Assembly: GCF_048128805.1 (NCBI RefSeq)
Contig: NC_136017.1
Coordinates: 9,282,807 to 9,346,806, forward strand
From: Centroberyx gerrardi
Taxonomy: Eukaryota; Chordata; Actinopteri; Beryciformes; Berycidae
Length of the DNA: 64,000 nt
Direction: 5' to 3'
The translations under genes were made by a program, and so were the position numbers. Positions 50,038 through 62,318 of the stretch are shown piece by piece (position 1 is the stretch's first letter; each line of letters starts with the position of its first letter). The notes under the pieces are model-generated. The model was given only the letters and a program-made list of their open reading frames with translations, had not been told where the DNA came from and did not search any database.

Positions 50038-53000
50038 TATGTATATATATATGTACATATATATATACATCACTCCCGTCTTCCAGTCACTTCACTGACT
50101 TCCCATCTCTGCTCACATCTAATGTAAGACACTGGTACTCGCTTACAGGGCAGTACATCGAACCGCCCCCTATCTACAATCTCTGGTCAGGTTCCAAACT
50201 CCAGATCATTCGCTCGGCTCCTCCACCCTTACAGGTCGCCTCGCCCCTCCATCGCAATGCGGACTCAGAAGTCACTCATCCCGGTCGTGACTCTTCTCTT
50301 CCCTGGCACCACAATGGTGGAACGAGCTCCCCCCTTCTGTCAGAACGGCTGAATCATTACCCATCTTTCACCGGAGACTGAAGACACATCTCTTCAGGCT
50401 ACACCTGGACCCCTCTTGAATTAACCTATCTATCATGTAACAATCTTTTTACCCCTTCTACTCTTAATAAAATATATCTATATATATATGATTCTACAAA
50501 TGCTATTTATTCCTATTGAAGGCTTAGCTGATGAAGACTGTGATATACAGTCGGTTTGACTACTAACTTGTACATGGACAGAAAGAAACACAGCGGTACA
50601 AACGCACACACACACTCCGTCACCAGCATTATCGTACTTATACCTTTGTAATTTTGTGTTGCTTGGGTAACTCGATCTTTATCGTGTCTCCTTTCTTCCA
50701 GCTGTAGCTGACTGGTTCAGCCTCTCTGGTGTCTCCATCACAGCTCAGAAGACAGAAGGTCAACTCAGCATCACACCATGTAGAGACGATGGGTACAGAG
50801 ACAGGAGCTGTTGTTGAGAGGAGGAGAAAAAGGCTGTTACAATCATGATGACTCTCAGATGCACATTTTTGTTTTCACACCTGATGTTAAAACCAAGTGA
50901 TGAATTCAGGGGAAAACAACACACAACTCCACATCACCCACTTGATGAACCTGACCAACTTACAGATGACTCTGAGTTGAGTCTGGCTGGTGACTTTGTA
51001 GTTGATCTCTGCTGTGTATAATCCACTGTCTTCTCTGGTCAATCCTGTGATCGTCAGCTCTCCAGTTGGAATGTCCAGGTCACCGCGATCTTCAAATATG
51101 CACCAACATGGTTAGGGGTAGCTTCTCAACATGAAGTTATTACTATTATAACTAAGACTCGGGAACAAAGACCACGCCTCAAGCACACATTCAATTTCCT
51201 GCTCCACCCTATTTAAACGCGCCTAACCATTACCTTTTCTCTCTCTCGTATGTCTCAGTTCTCTCATCCCTCCCCCCAAACCCCTTTTTTCTGTCTTTCA
51301 TGCTCTTCCCTCTCAGTACAGGAACCACAGGGGCAAATGATGGAGCCAGAAGACTCCCCATCAGCGAGACAGTGCCCCCACCCTGAGCTTCAATTCCCTG
51401 GTTCCTCGAGCTAACCATCGACCCCAACTCATCCGACCCCTCGATTCATCCCTTCATCTCAACCCCTGATTCATCCCTCCACCCTCCACCCTTGTTTCAT
51501 CCCTCCATTCTTGACCCCTCTTTCTCTTAATGAACCGCCTAAATACATCTCATAGTGGCATGGTCTTTGTTAGTGAAAGAGTTCTTAACTGTTATCTGAC
51601 CCTTATTCAACCAGGCAACCTGACTAAAAACACACAGTTGTCCAGTACAGCCACAGCTTTCTACTGTTGGCCACTAAGCAGCTGAACTGGAGCAGTTTGA
51701 AGTTGAAGGAAGAAACAGCCATAAAACACTTAAATACTGTTGAAAATAAACAACTATTGCTGATGCAACTTGCATTCTGGGAGCATTTTGTGGTTTGATG
51801 GTGTATTATTCAAACCTATATGACATAACGGCACATTGAGATATTTCAGCGCAGCTAAAATGGAGTTTAATATCAGAATTTGTTTCAACTACCTAAAACA
51901 ACAACAGTAAACATCAGGTTTTGATGTCAGTCCCTCAGAATCCAAGAGCAAGGGCTTCTTTCTAGACTCACCATTTTGCAACCAGTTCTGAGAGTGGACT
52001 TTGTTAAAGGACAGCAGTAGGTGCTGAGGGAGTAGCGATTGCGTTTCATTCACCACTCCCACTCAGACTTTCCCAACTGGTCCAGGAATTTGAACTGAGA
52101 GTTTCTTTCATTCACAAATAAATCTAACCCTAACCGCTGTGCCATTTAGCAGAAATCTGAGAGAAAACAATTCATCCCTCCCATTCCCCTGTTAAATCTG
52201 AGCTGAAATCACCCACTGTGTCTCAATATACCTTTGAATTGACGGTAAGAAACCACCTCCTTTCCATCCCACTCCATGGCCAAGTCAGGTCCATGTTTCC
52301 ACACTATGCTGGTGATTGGGCCAGTCACAGAGGACAAGTCTGGACTGAGGACAACACTGTCACCTACTTTCTTGTAGAGTGGTTCTTCTGCAAAGACAAA
52401 AAGTAGGGATGCTGTGACATTTTAAATTTGGGTGTGAAGTCCTTGTGCTTTGGCAGTGTGGATCTTTGGCAGTGTCAGGGGGATTGGAGCAGAAACACTT
52501 CAACTAGGTAAACATCCAACCTGGTTTTACACTTAAAGGCATGCCTTGACATTTTGACTGTATTCTGATATTTTTCTTCATCAGGCTGTTGTAACATAAA
52601 GGGAGAAAAAGTTTGTCCTTTAGTGATCCTAAAAACGGCTTGTTAGCATGGTCATTGTTCCTCCTTGATACTGAAACACTGAAAGAGTCTCATTCAGGGT
52701 GAAAAACTTTTTTTTTTTTTTAAACTAGTGACGTTAAAACAAGTTGACTTGAATTGGAAAAGTGAAATCATCTCAACACATAGGAGATATTTCAAGGTAG
52801 GCCTACTTTAAGAAAAACAATTTAACAATTTAATTAAACTCAATACTATATTAAATTACTTCTTAAAAGTTTTTGCGGTGTCTACTCTTTTCTCTTCTGT
52901 TCAATTCTATTATGCTCTACTGTTTTCTATTCTATTCTATTCTATTCTATTCTATTCTATTCTATTCTTTGTCAAGCCACAGTCAATCTAGATTCAGTTC

Positions 53001-54060
53001 ATGGCCTACAGACTAGTGCAGCCTGTGAGTTATTGTCTTTTCCAGTATTTGACTATTAAATGAAGTCCTGCAGTAGACTACTTCATCTCTGATCTGATCT
53101 TCCTACCTGCTGGTTTATTGCCTATAGGACTGCAGACTGGGTGCGGCCAGCAGCAGGGAAATGGAAAATAATTACACTGCGACACAACATATTGCATTCA
53201 CCTGGGGGGGAAAAAACAGCCCGTTTTTTTAATTAATGACTTATTTTCTCATAATTCTGAGATAATAAACTTACTAAATGATGATGATGTGCGCTTGTAG
53301 AGGCGCATTTCACGTGCACACTGGTGGACTATGAGTGTCTGAGGGGCATTTTAAGAACGTGTATGATTTTAGTTCAACTGTGAGCCTGACTGTGTCTTGA
53401 GTCACCATGTAGCTATACAGCTTGAATACACTTCAGAAGCATAACCTTATATCCGTGAAGCAGGCCATATTGGCTCAACTGATCCTGGAGAAATAACACA
53501 ATGTCGAGGTCTGTCAAGCTGAACAACCCTGAAGTCCTAAGGTGGCAGCACAAAGCCGACAAACTAATGACAATGCCATCTATATTACTCAAAGACTCTA
53601 GTATCTGCCAATGTTTCAAACCAAAACGGAAATAAAACTGGATCAAATTGAATAGCTATCATGTTGGCCTTTGCTGAAATGCACCTCATCATCATCCCCA
53701 CCACCACACAGATTTACCAAGATCATTACGTCAGAATTATGAGATAATTATTTCAGAATTATAATTATGTCAGAATTCTAAGATAATTATTTCTGAATTC
53801 TGAGATATTTTCTCAGAATTATGAGATAATTATGTCAGAATTGTGACAATTCTAATTTGAAAAAAATAGCTTGGAAACCGCAGATTTTTTTCCAGGTGAA
53901 TGCAATGCACTTACGTACAGTATACACCCTATATGTAAAAAAATAAAAAATCAGTGTTCATATAAGCCTGTAAAATCAATAGAAACTTACGGGAATCTGC
54001 GCTCACTGCAGCCAGCAGGCAGACGCACAACAACCCGGTCAGAGTTACAGAAGGCGACAT
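42671..54060 (-). CDS. Gene C: CD2/SLAM-family Ig receptor with two tail micro-exons
   Basis: Coding exons in transcript order: 54060-53991 (signal peptide, MSPSVTLTGLLCVCLLAAVSA), 52387-52232 and 51089-50964 (V-type), 50807-50644 and 49557-49464 (C2-type), 47840-47724 (transmembrane), 46471-46451 and 45152-45132 (two 21-nt micro-exons), 44738-44694 (tail), 42702-42671 (terminal). The total is 846 nt (281 aa) with consistent phases. The extracellular part is close to gene B but differs at selected V-domain positions (SIVWKHGPDL against SILWKHGSDL). The TM exon has a clear hydrophobic core followed by VIYKRRA. The predicted tail is VILKRQA, VILKWQA, ATESNAPKGKSPSAT and DSQTTQEQEQ. There is no tyrosine motif. 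The second micro-exon arose by a 1.3-kb tandem duplication inside the gene. Confidence 0.78.
44456..44570. repeat. GA-rich VNTR, gene C last intron
   Basis: Five to six units of the 20-bp repeat seen in gene B, shorter in total. Confidence 0.85.
45017..45085. repeat. ATT microsatellite
   Basis: (ATT)n with one interruption. Shorter in gene B (29086-29117). Confidence 0.9.
45396..46172. mobile_element. TTAA-flanked MITE, gene C copy 1
   Basis: Same element as 29431-30213, with the same inverted ends and TTAA flanks. It is carried in the first half of the gene C tandem duplication. Confidence 0.72.
46716..47431. mobile_element. TTAA-flanked MITE, gene C copy 2
   Basis: Second copy of the duplicated MITE, with a ~60-bp internal deletion near 47083 relative to copy 1. 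Confidence 0.72.
47871..48228. mobile_element. Dispersed fish repeat in gene C (TCAGAATCAGCTTTATTGG type)
   Basis: The stretch starts with the repeated AATCAGAATCAGCTTTATTGGCC motif common in teleost genomes and ends near 48228. Gene B (about 30648) has no insertion at that site. Confidence 0.6.
48522..49163. mobile_element. Solo LTR of an LTR retrotransposon
   Basis: 642 bp starting TGTTAGG and ending CATGACA, flanked by the exact 5-bp duplication GTGTC (48517-48521, 49164-49168). There is no internal gag/pol. Gene A has a single GTGTC at the homologous site (about 16636). It is probably Ty3/gypsy-type, judged from general LTR form only. Confidence 0.78.
49980..50070. repeat. AT microsatellite, gene C
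   Basis: About 90 bp of (AT)n with a few interruptions. Confidence 0.9.
50070..50490 (+). mobile_element. L2-like LINE 3' fragment (gene C intron)
   Basis: Same insertion as in gene B, so it predates the B/C duplication. It keeps a short segment (GGCACCACAATGGTGGAACG) deleted in the B copy. Confidence 0.62.
51127..51580. mobile_element. Unclassified ~450-bp insertion in gene C
   Basis: Copy of the block at 33475-33925, inherited through the B/C duplication. Confidence 0.45.
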
Positions 54061-54197
54061 CTTCTTCTCTGTAATCTATAGTATATTACAGTATATTACA
54101 GAAATGGAGGAAACATGTCAAGTATTTAAAAGTTTAAAAGATTATAAAAAACGTAGAGAGAAACAGACTGGACATGCTAGAGGTTAATCCAACAACT

Positions 54198-54207
54198 GAA
54201 AGTGAGA
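54198..54207 (-). promoter_or_regulatory. Degenerate IRF-like element upstream of gene C
   Basis: GAAAGTGAGA on the + strand, one base from the GAAANNGAAA core, about 140 bp upstream of the gene C start codon and at the position of the perfect element of gene B. Confidence 0.3.
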
Positions 54208-55110
54208 GTAAAAAATGTAACCCAACTCTGTGTCTCCACCCCAGGTGAAAAATACCATAAAGTTTAATCAGGTCACTATAAACTCACTGTTGAGTACCAC
54301 AGAAGCAGGTTGTCCTGCTTCTATGGTATAATCAGAATTCTATAATCCTGCATAAATCTGCATCTTGTAGATCTAAAACTTGCTTGCCATAATACTCCTT
54401 TCACTTGAAAGCCAAAATGAAGGGTTTGGTTTGAGACTTCTTCCTCATGTTAGGATTTATGTTCCTTGTTGTTTATACCAGAATTCTATCAAAGTTTTGG
54501 CTAAAAGCATCATGGGAGGTTCATTCCACTGACAACTTGTATCTCAGGTTGTGAGCTTTCATAAGATGGCTATTAACCAGGTAGAGCAAATTATGAGGTG
54601 AATTTGAATTAATTCAGGAAGCTTTGAACCACTAAAGACTGCAGATTAATAGAAATTACATTTAAATAATCCTCATAATAGTAAAACATAGGAATAATAA
54701 TTCTTGCTCCTTGCATTGTGGCAATTACTGTAATTGGAGATAGAGTTAATGCATGAGTGAAGGTTTATGTCTGTGTAAAGTGTCCCTTTGTTTTTTATTG
54801 TTTTGTATTCAAATGTTTAGGAATCAGATTTATGTTTTTCAGCCCAGTCAGTCAATCAAGAGTGAGACAATTTTAGAAAAGACATAAAATCTCAGAAAAG
54901 ACATATTCTTTTCTGAGCAGTATCAGACAGGTTGACTTGATTACATTTGTCATTTATAACATTTATAGTATAATTACATGTATCCAGTCAAATAAAAGTG
55001 CTTTGCAGAGTACAAAGGACACAAATACAAGTGAATACAGAGATAGTAAATCAAGAGTCAAAAAAACAAGGAACACATCATAAACTCCAAGATACAAGGC
55101 CAGAGTTTAT

Positions 55111-55111
<1 letters not shown>

Positions 55112-55187
<76 letters not shown>

Positions 55188-55224
55188 TGCGTGTGTGTGT
55201 GTGTCTGTGTGTGTGTGTGTGTGA
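55112..55224. repeat. GT microsatellite
   Basis: More than 100 bp of (GT)n with TCTGCG interruptions, absent in the homologous B flank near 38000. Confidence 0.93.
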
Positions 55225-55731
55225 GTGAATAGATGTGAGAGTATCAGGCAACAGCAGGGCAAAGTGCAAGATAAAATAAATAACAGACAGTAGGAGGAAG
55301 TAAGGAGACCAAGGGAATGAAGGAACGTCTGTTCTAATGAGATTTCTCTTAGCTGCTTGGCACCTGAAATGACCTTTTCAGTTTTGTCTGAATTGAGGAG
55401 AGAAGAAGATGAAGAGGTTGTTTGTTATCCATTGTTATATCCTTTTATATGTAAAGCCAAAGTCAGTACAAGTACAAACATTAGACAGTGTGGTGGAGTG
55501 GTAAACATACATGCACACACACAATACAAGCATTACTTATTTCTTACTGCAGATATTTCACACTATTTCACTCTATTCTTGTTATAGTTACATTCTTTTT
55601 TTCTTTGTTGTCTCCTTTCACTCTCTGCTGCTGCAATGCTTAATTTCTCCAAGGTAAGCACCAAAGTTTCATCTTATCTTGCACACATTTTTTATTGTTG
55701 AGCTGTAAAACAGCTCAGCATGGCAGCTTGA

Positions 55732-55944
55732 TCACTCGTCATGCCGCTCCTCCGGGCCGGGTGGGGTTAGAGGCTCCAGCCGCAGCCACAGGCCTCCCTC
55801 AGCACGCAGCACGACCTGGGGGAGACGGCGAACGCCCCCAGACTTTGTCCCGAGGTCGGGGTTCGCCCCCGGGGTCAGACGGAACCTGAGCAGGGTCAAC
55901 GCCACGACCACATGCAGCTCCGCTATGGCAAACTTCTGACCAAT
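55732..55944 (-). pseudogene. Cytochrome P450 family 4 remnant, last exon
   Basis: On the minus strand the frame reads [20 protein letters not shown], then a [20 protein letters not shown] block, and stops with TGA at 55732-55734. This is the C-terminal end of CYP4 enzymes just after the haem-binding loop. The codon expected to be the haem-ligand cysteine before IGQ is TGA (55945-55947), and no acceptor AG is visible upstream. No upstream CYP exons apart from 56673-56755 were seen. Confidence 0.75.
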
Positions 55945-56672
55945 TCAGATATACACACACACGTTTGGGTCATTATGCTTGTCAAAACCCTCCATAGACT
56001 TACCTATGCCTAACCTTAACTGGCTGAATCCACACACACACATTGTCAAACATCTGGCCAAAAGTGTTGGAAGATTTTACATTTTAACAAAGAGAATTTT
56101 TTTCCTTAGTTTCCCCTTAAAATCTGTAATTACCATGTAGATTGTATGTGTAAGTGTAACTGTACATTCCATAAGTAGCATTTAATAAAAAATCCCATAA
56201 GTAGCATTTAATAAAAATGTGAGTAAACTATGAACTCCAGTCAGCGATCACTACAAGGCAAACCACCAGCATTATATTTTATTTTCAGAACAGCATTACT
56301 TTATGTATAGATCTTGAAAAGCCTTGAAATGTCCTTATTTCATCAGTCTAACATGTATTTACTACATGTATATGATGAATTTATATCATAAAGATTTCCT
56401 ATCATATTTCAAATCTAAGGTTTGATTAAAGCCTGAATATTTGAACCCGGCCCAACAAGCACACATAATAAGTTCTGTTCAAACTTGAACCTAGCTGGGC
56501 CACTATATCCTTTTGTGAGCTCAAACCTGACTAAAACCCCAAATTGCTACTAATTTGCTAATCATAAATTGCTAATAACAATGTGTTTCAATAATCTTGG
56601 CTCAGATCCTGTTTGATTTAGTCCTAAATGTTAAGCTGTCCTTGAAGCTCTGCAGTAATGAAGCAACTGTAC

Positions 56673-56755
56673 CTGGGTCCAGAGGAAAAGGGGATGAAGG
56701 CGTGAGAAGAGCGCCCCCCTGTGTTGGCAGGGTCAAAACACAGAGGATGAAACTC
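56673..56755 (-). pseudogene. Cytochrome P450 family 4 remnant, haem-region exon
   Basis: The minus strand reads FDPANTGGRSSHAFIPFSSG then PR, followed by a GT donor (GTACAG). This corresponds to the CYP4 FDP...RSSHAF.PFSAGPR segment that precedes the haem cysteine. With 55732-55944 it forms the last two exons of a broken CYP4 gene inserted in the 3' flank between genes C and D. Confidence 0.75.
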
Positions 56756-57669
56756 CTGAGAGAGTCATAGAGCAACCAGTCAAGTCACATTTACTTACAG
56801 AATGTCTTTAAATAGAAAATATGTTTATATTCCTTACATTTGGGTTTGTCCAGACAGTGGGGTTGTGGTGAGTTCCATAAATACTGACCAAACAGATTGT
56901 ACCTGGGGAAGGACAGTTTTGGGGATATGTTTAATGAAATGGGGAATGGTTTCATTTGACTGTTTGTTTGGGATAACCTCTACTTCATTCAGTAGAGGTT
57001 ATCCCATATAGAGAATACAAAGACTGACTGTCCTGATCAGAGGTTTCACCGTTCTCTTCTCCTACAGAAGAAGCAGGTGACAAAAGTCTTGTCAAATGGG
57101 ACTCACTGGGACAAAACCTTTATCAAATGGAGGTCTGTGGTCTAAAGTGTATCGACTTAGGGCTCTTTCACATGAAAAATGTTTGGGAAGTTGTGGCCAA
57201 ATTGAATCCATGACAAGAACCGAGACCAGAGATGGTCAAGTCTGGTCAAGTTCATGTATTCTTTGTATCTCTCTCACTCACACACACACACACATACACA
57301 CACACACAGTACTGTTGCAGAGGAGTCAGCTGTAATGTACAAGGCCTTGGTTGTTGTTTGAGCTTGTGGCCCAAACCAGACAATTATACTACGGGTGGAT
57401 TACTACATTAGACCAAATGGGCTACTGAGGTTCGTCTATTGAGAGCAGAAAGGGTAAATAATGAAATCAGACACAAACTCCTTATGCTGGTTTGTATTGA
57501 AAATTGGAAAAACAATGACAACAACCCTAATACATATTCATCATATATAAATCATAAAAATGTAACCACTGTGATACAAAAACCTTTTTAACAATTCATC
57601 ATATGATCAATATTTGCAATGTGAAATAAAAAAATAAAACGTCATTCTCACCAAAAGAGTCATGAATTA

Positions 57670-57885
57670 GAGCAGAGCCGGCCCTAAAGGCTTTTGGAGG
57701 CCCTAAAAGAGATGGTGTTTATGGCTCCAAAACATTCCAACCATGACCATCAAATTACTCCCACCCGTAATAAAAAATAAAAATTCCATTATGTTACCCT
57801 TACCTAGCAAACAACCGCATCAACAGCAACTAAAACCAAAAGCCAAGAATATATCATGGCCACAACTAAAGCTCTTAGAATTTAA
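57670..57885. mobile_element. hAT-like terminal fragment, D side
   Basis: Partner of 39660-39915. About 45 bp of the C-side interior is missing here (near 57820). Confidence 0.4.
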
Positions 57886-58109
57886 CAAAGTATATAAACA
57901 TATGAATGTGAATGCATTTTAGTAGTAAATAAACTGAAATGTATGGTTTGATTCTGGCAACCACTTTAGGGAAAAATAGTTTTACAAACATGCATTGAAG
58001 CTAAAACCGATGATTGAACTTACTGCATTGCTAATGAGTTAGCACATTAGCATTTTAGCCTAATTGCCTCGAGGTAAGATTTTGGGCTTAGGAGTTTACA
58101 ACTCACTGA

Positions 58110-58352
58110 ATGCAAGGAGATCTCAGCTGGGATGGAAATTTCAATTTTAGACTGTTAACGCAAGTATGTGCTATACATAAAACTACTGAGATGAAGCCGC
58201 TGCGGAAGTTGTGCTTACAGGAATTATTAAAAGTTAGAGATGTGGTAGCATGTCTTCCTACAGGCTATGGGAAAAGTCTTATATATACAGTATATACAGT
58301 ATTTAATTATATTCTCCACCTTTTTTGGTTTTCTCTGCCCCCTTTTGTCTGA
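58110..58352 (+). pseudogene. RecQ-like helicase fragment (D copy)
   Basis: Same open stretch as 41560-41830 with an intact PTGYGKS Walker A, shortened by a small deletion in the TATACAG repeat that shifts the downstream frame. Confidence 0.58.
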
Positions 58353-58836
58353 AATGAGAAGTTCAACAGAGTCTTCATGCTTACGTTAGAGACCCTGCAG
58401 GTTGTAGGTGAGATAACAACTGAGCCTTTGCCCTGACAGTCACAGCTTATCCTCCTGGAATGCATTCATTGGTGTGTATTTGTGTACATTTTTGTTCATC
58501 ATTATTTGCTTGAAACATAAGCATGAAAAAGGAGTTCTGTTACTATAAAACAGCCACCATGACCCTCACGGAAAATAATATCAGGTACAGGAGTTGATTT
58601 AATTTGCTCTCAAATTGTCTGTGTCTAGTGCTGATCCTGATCCTGTATCAATATGTATCTGTTAACACATCTTTAATACATGTTGTTTAGAAAAGTAACA
58701 CAATATGTGTACTGTAAGCAAACACTTGTATTGAAAAAAGAAAAAAAGTTTGAGTTTATTAGTATTCATGCTCACAGTTAACAACTGAATAGAAGCAGAA
58801 TTTACATGAATAAAAACAGAAATATATCTATACATG

Positions 58837-58979
58837 GAAAAAAGGAAATGACTGGTTGCTCTATATTGTCAGGCTGGGATCAAAAATGTATCGGGTGCTC
58901 TTGGAAATGGGGAAAAAAAAGTGTGCTACAAACCGAAGGACAATCCAGGCACTCCAAATATATAATCACGAGGAAGAAA
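58837..58979. mobile_element. Short retroelement insertion in the D copy
   Basis: 143 bp flanked by the duplicated ATCTATACATG (58826-58836 and 58980-58990) and absent from the C copy (about 42280). The long target duplication points to a truncated LINE or SINE. Confidence 0.65.
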
Positions 58980-59375
58980 ATCTATACATGATTGTACATC
59001 ATAAAAATGTAAAACTATACATATCTATATACACACATGCACCCATACATTCATACTCATACATACGCATTTACAAAATACAACCATACACTTACATACA
59101 ACCATGCATACATTTTAAAATGCCATAAAAAACAACAATATACAACACAAAACACAAAACAAACAAACAAAAACAAAAACAGACCCCAAAGACTTCAGCT
59201 ATCCATCTTTTGTTTTGTGGATGGCTGTACATTCAGTCAAAGCCACCGCTCCAATGTTAAATCATAGTAACATCCTACTGTGGGAAATGGTTTTAAGTGC
59301 TGTAAAGTAATTTTAATCAGCTGTGACTCTGGTTTGATCCTCTGGCCTGGAAGAAGATCTTCTGGTTGCACACAG

Positions 59376-62253
59376 TTACTGTTCCTGTTCTTGTGTTGTT
59401 TGGCTGTCTGCTGTCATCAGTCCCTCCTCTGCCAAATGATACAAGAAAAGAAATGTGTCACATATAGTATCTGTCAAACAGTGTGTGTTAGTTCACTGCT
59501 GTTAAAATGGTCAATAGCACAAATAGATAGCCAATCAAAGGATTATAGTACCAGTATGATTTTGCTTTTAGCACACTAGAATCATTGGTGTATGATGTAT
59601 TGACTTGAATAGACAGGGACTAGAGACAGTTATAGAGTGAGTAAATAATTATCTAGGCATATTATAGAGAAATAGGTGACCTAGCCACTGAATCTATTTT
59701 CTTCAGTGTGTTGATTGAATGTTAGTGCTGTTATGGACTGGTGACTTGTCCAGGGTGTTTCTCTTGACTCCCTTGTTTCCTGTGACTAGGAATAAGCTGG
59801 GTAAAGATAATGAATGAATGAATGAATGAATGAATGAATGAATGAATGAATGTTGATAGAATATGTAGTATCTTGCCTTCTGGTTGTCTCTCCTCTGTAG
59901 CAGCACTGGTCGCATTAGACTCAGACTCAGCCTCTGTTCATGGATTAATGATAATGGAAGTTAACTAATGGTAATTAATCATAAAAAATGTTAGAAAAAA
60001 GACTGTACAAAATATATATAAACATTCATACATATATACAGTATATATATACACAGCATAAAAATAATTATATATATGAAACATGAATGATGGCACAATG
60101 AAATCACTGCAATTTAATCTGGTGAGATTATAACAGTAGGCTATCATTTCAACCTTAATGATACACATCAAACATGAGTCTATTTAAAAGATGAGTAAAT
60201 GTACCTATGGCCAATAACAATAACATTCAATAACATAAGTATAGGTGTAGTGATCATAATTTGATTTTGTTTTTTCATGTTTTGTTATGCTATTCTGCAT
60301 TATTATACTGTAGACAGACAGTAGTTATTAGACAGTGGATAACAACAGGAAAGTCGGGGGGAGGGGGGGTGATATGGGTCATGACCTGGACTCAAACACA
60401 CAGTGTTGTGTCACAATGTTCAGGCCCACTGAACCAGGGCGCCCCTGTTGTCACTGTTTTAACAGTTACAGTTTCAACATAGAGGCCAGACCCATAATTA
60501 AAAGCTGGCAGTCAGTTCTTTTGTCTCATATTCATCTTTTGATCTTAAATCTTATTAAATTGTAGTCAGCAGTAAAATGGACCAACTTTAGCTCACTGTC
60601 CCTATACTTATACTTTTGACTGTACACTAAAAAAATACTGTGATACTGTAAATGCAGAGTTGCAGAGTTGTAATGTGTGCTCTGCATGCAGGATATAGTA
60701 ACATGATCATCATTGCTGAGAAAAGCAGTACATAGCAACATCATCCTTCTTTCCACTTGACTTGAATCTAGCCTTCTCATTTCCTGCAGTAAAACATGAT
60801 ACAAGCTGAATAAACTGATATCTTGCATTTCCACATATATTCTTGGATGTTAAAGCTGGGGTAGGTCATTTTTTTAGAACCATTTTGGAAATATTTGTTG
60901 AAATTCTCTTTACATCCCGACAGCTATCAATAAATCAAATGCTCTGAGAAAAAACCCAGTCTCTGTGACTGTCCCAGGCCCTAGAATTAGAATATTTCAG
61001 TAACAACTAGACTGAGCTAGCAGAGCTGTGTTTTGCATAAAAGGTTTGGAAGACTTTTGGAGACGCCACTCGCTCTCCAGTGTAGAGTGAACCTCGCTCT
61101 ACCAAGGTTTATAGCAACGTGTGTTTGTAACAGAGCTGAACCTCATTTGGAGGGAGGAGTTACTGGAGGGAGGAGTTACTGGAGGGAGGAGTTACGGGAG
61201 GGAGGAGTTACTGGAGGGAGGAGTTACGGGAGGGAGGAGTTACTGGAGGGAGGAGTTACGGGAGGGAGGAGTTACTGGAGGGAGGAGTTACGGGAGGGAG
61301 GAGTTACTGGACGGAGGGAGGAGTTACGGGAGGGAGGGAGGGAAGGAGGGAGCAGAAAGGAAGGAGGGGGGTTGTTGTATACTTCCAAATTCTTGCTCAT
61401 TTCTCCAAAGTTGCCTACTCCAGCTTTAATGGATATTTATGGCAGCATTCAAAGCATCAAATTCTTGGTGACTTGCCTGTAGCTGATGGGCTTTTGCCTT
61501 TAGCTGCATTGCTTTCTGCGGCTGAGGAAGGAAACAGAAGGGAAGGGAAGAAAAAACAGAAACATAACAGCAGTGTGAAATGAGCGATTCTGACACCAAA
61601 AAGAGAAAGATGCCTAATGTCAAACACAAAGTGGCATGGTGTAACATAAGAGAAACTCACATAATATCTCCCACTTCTTCTTCCAGTGGTCTATAATAGA
61701 CAGGACAGTGACATTACCACACAATGCAGCACAGTGGAGGAACATGGTGACTTGGACTTGACTATTTTTCTACCAGCAACATTTATTATTATTATTATTT
61801 TGAATTAGGGCTGCAGCTATCGACTATTTTAGTAATCGAGTATTCTACCAATTATTCCATCGATTAATCGAGTAATCGGATAAGAAATACTTTTTCTTTA
61901 TTAAAGAGCAATAGTAAATATACAAAAGAGAAAAGCTGTCCGCACGAAGCTGTCCATACGACGCTGTGATTTACTGAAAAAGAGGTGAAATAATAATTAT
62001 TATTAATATTTATTACTAGGCCTAAATATCATACAAGTTCATAAGACTGGCTAATGTACATTTATTTACTATGTTGAAGGGTTGCCCTACACCTGCTGAC
62101 CCTACTCACTGCAATCAAACTAAACTGAATATACCTGCTGTATTGGACTGGTGCATTTTAGGCTCCAATTGCTACTTACACCACCTGATATTTTGCTTTC
62201 TGGGGTATTTTATGCATCACTGTGAGGGGAGTAGGTGTGTGTGTGTGTGTGTA

Positions 62254-62318
<65 letters not shown>

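Larger units (their letters stand above)
57390..61110. repeat. Segmental duplication, copy 2 (partner 39390-44420)
   Basis: Near-identical partner of the gene C 3' region. It lacks the hAT element of copy 1 but has a private 143-bp retroelement insertion at 58837-58979. Confidence 0.88.
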
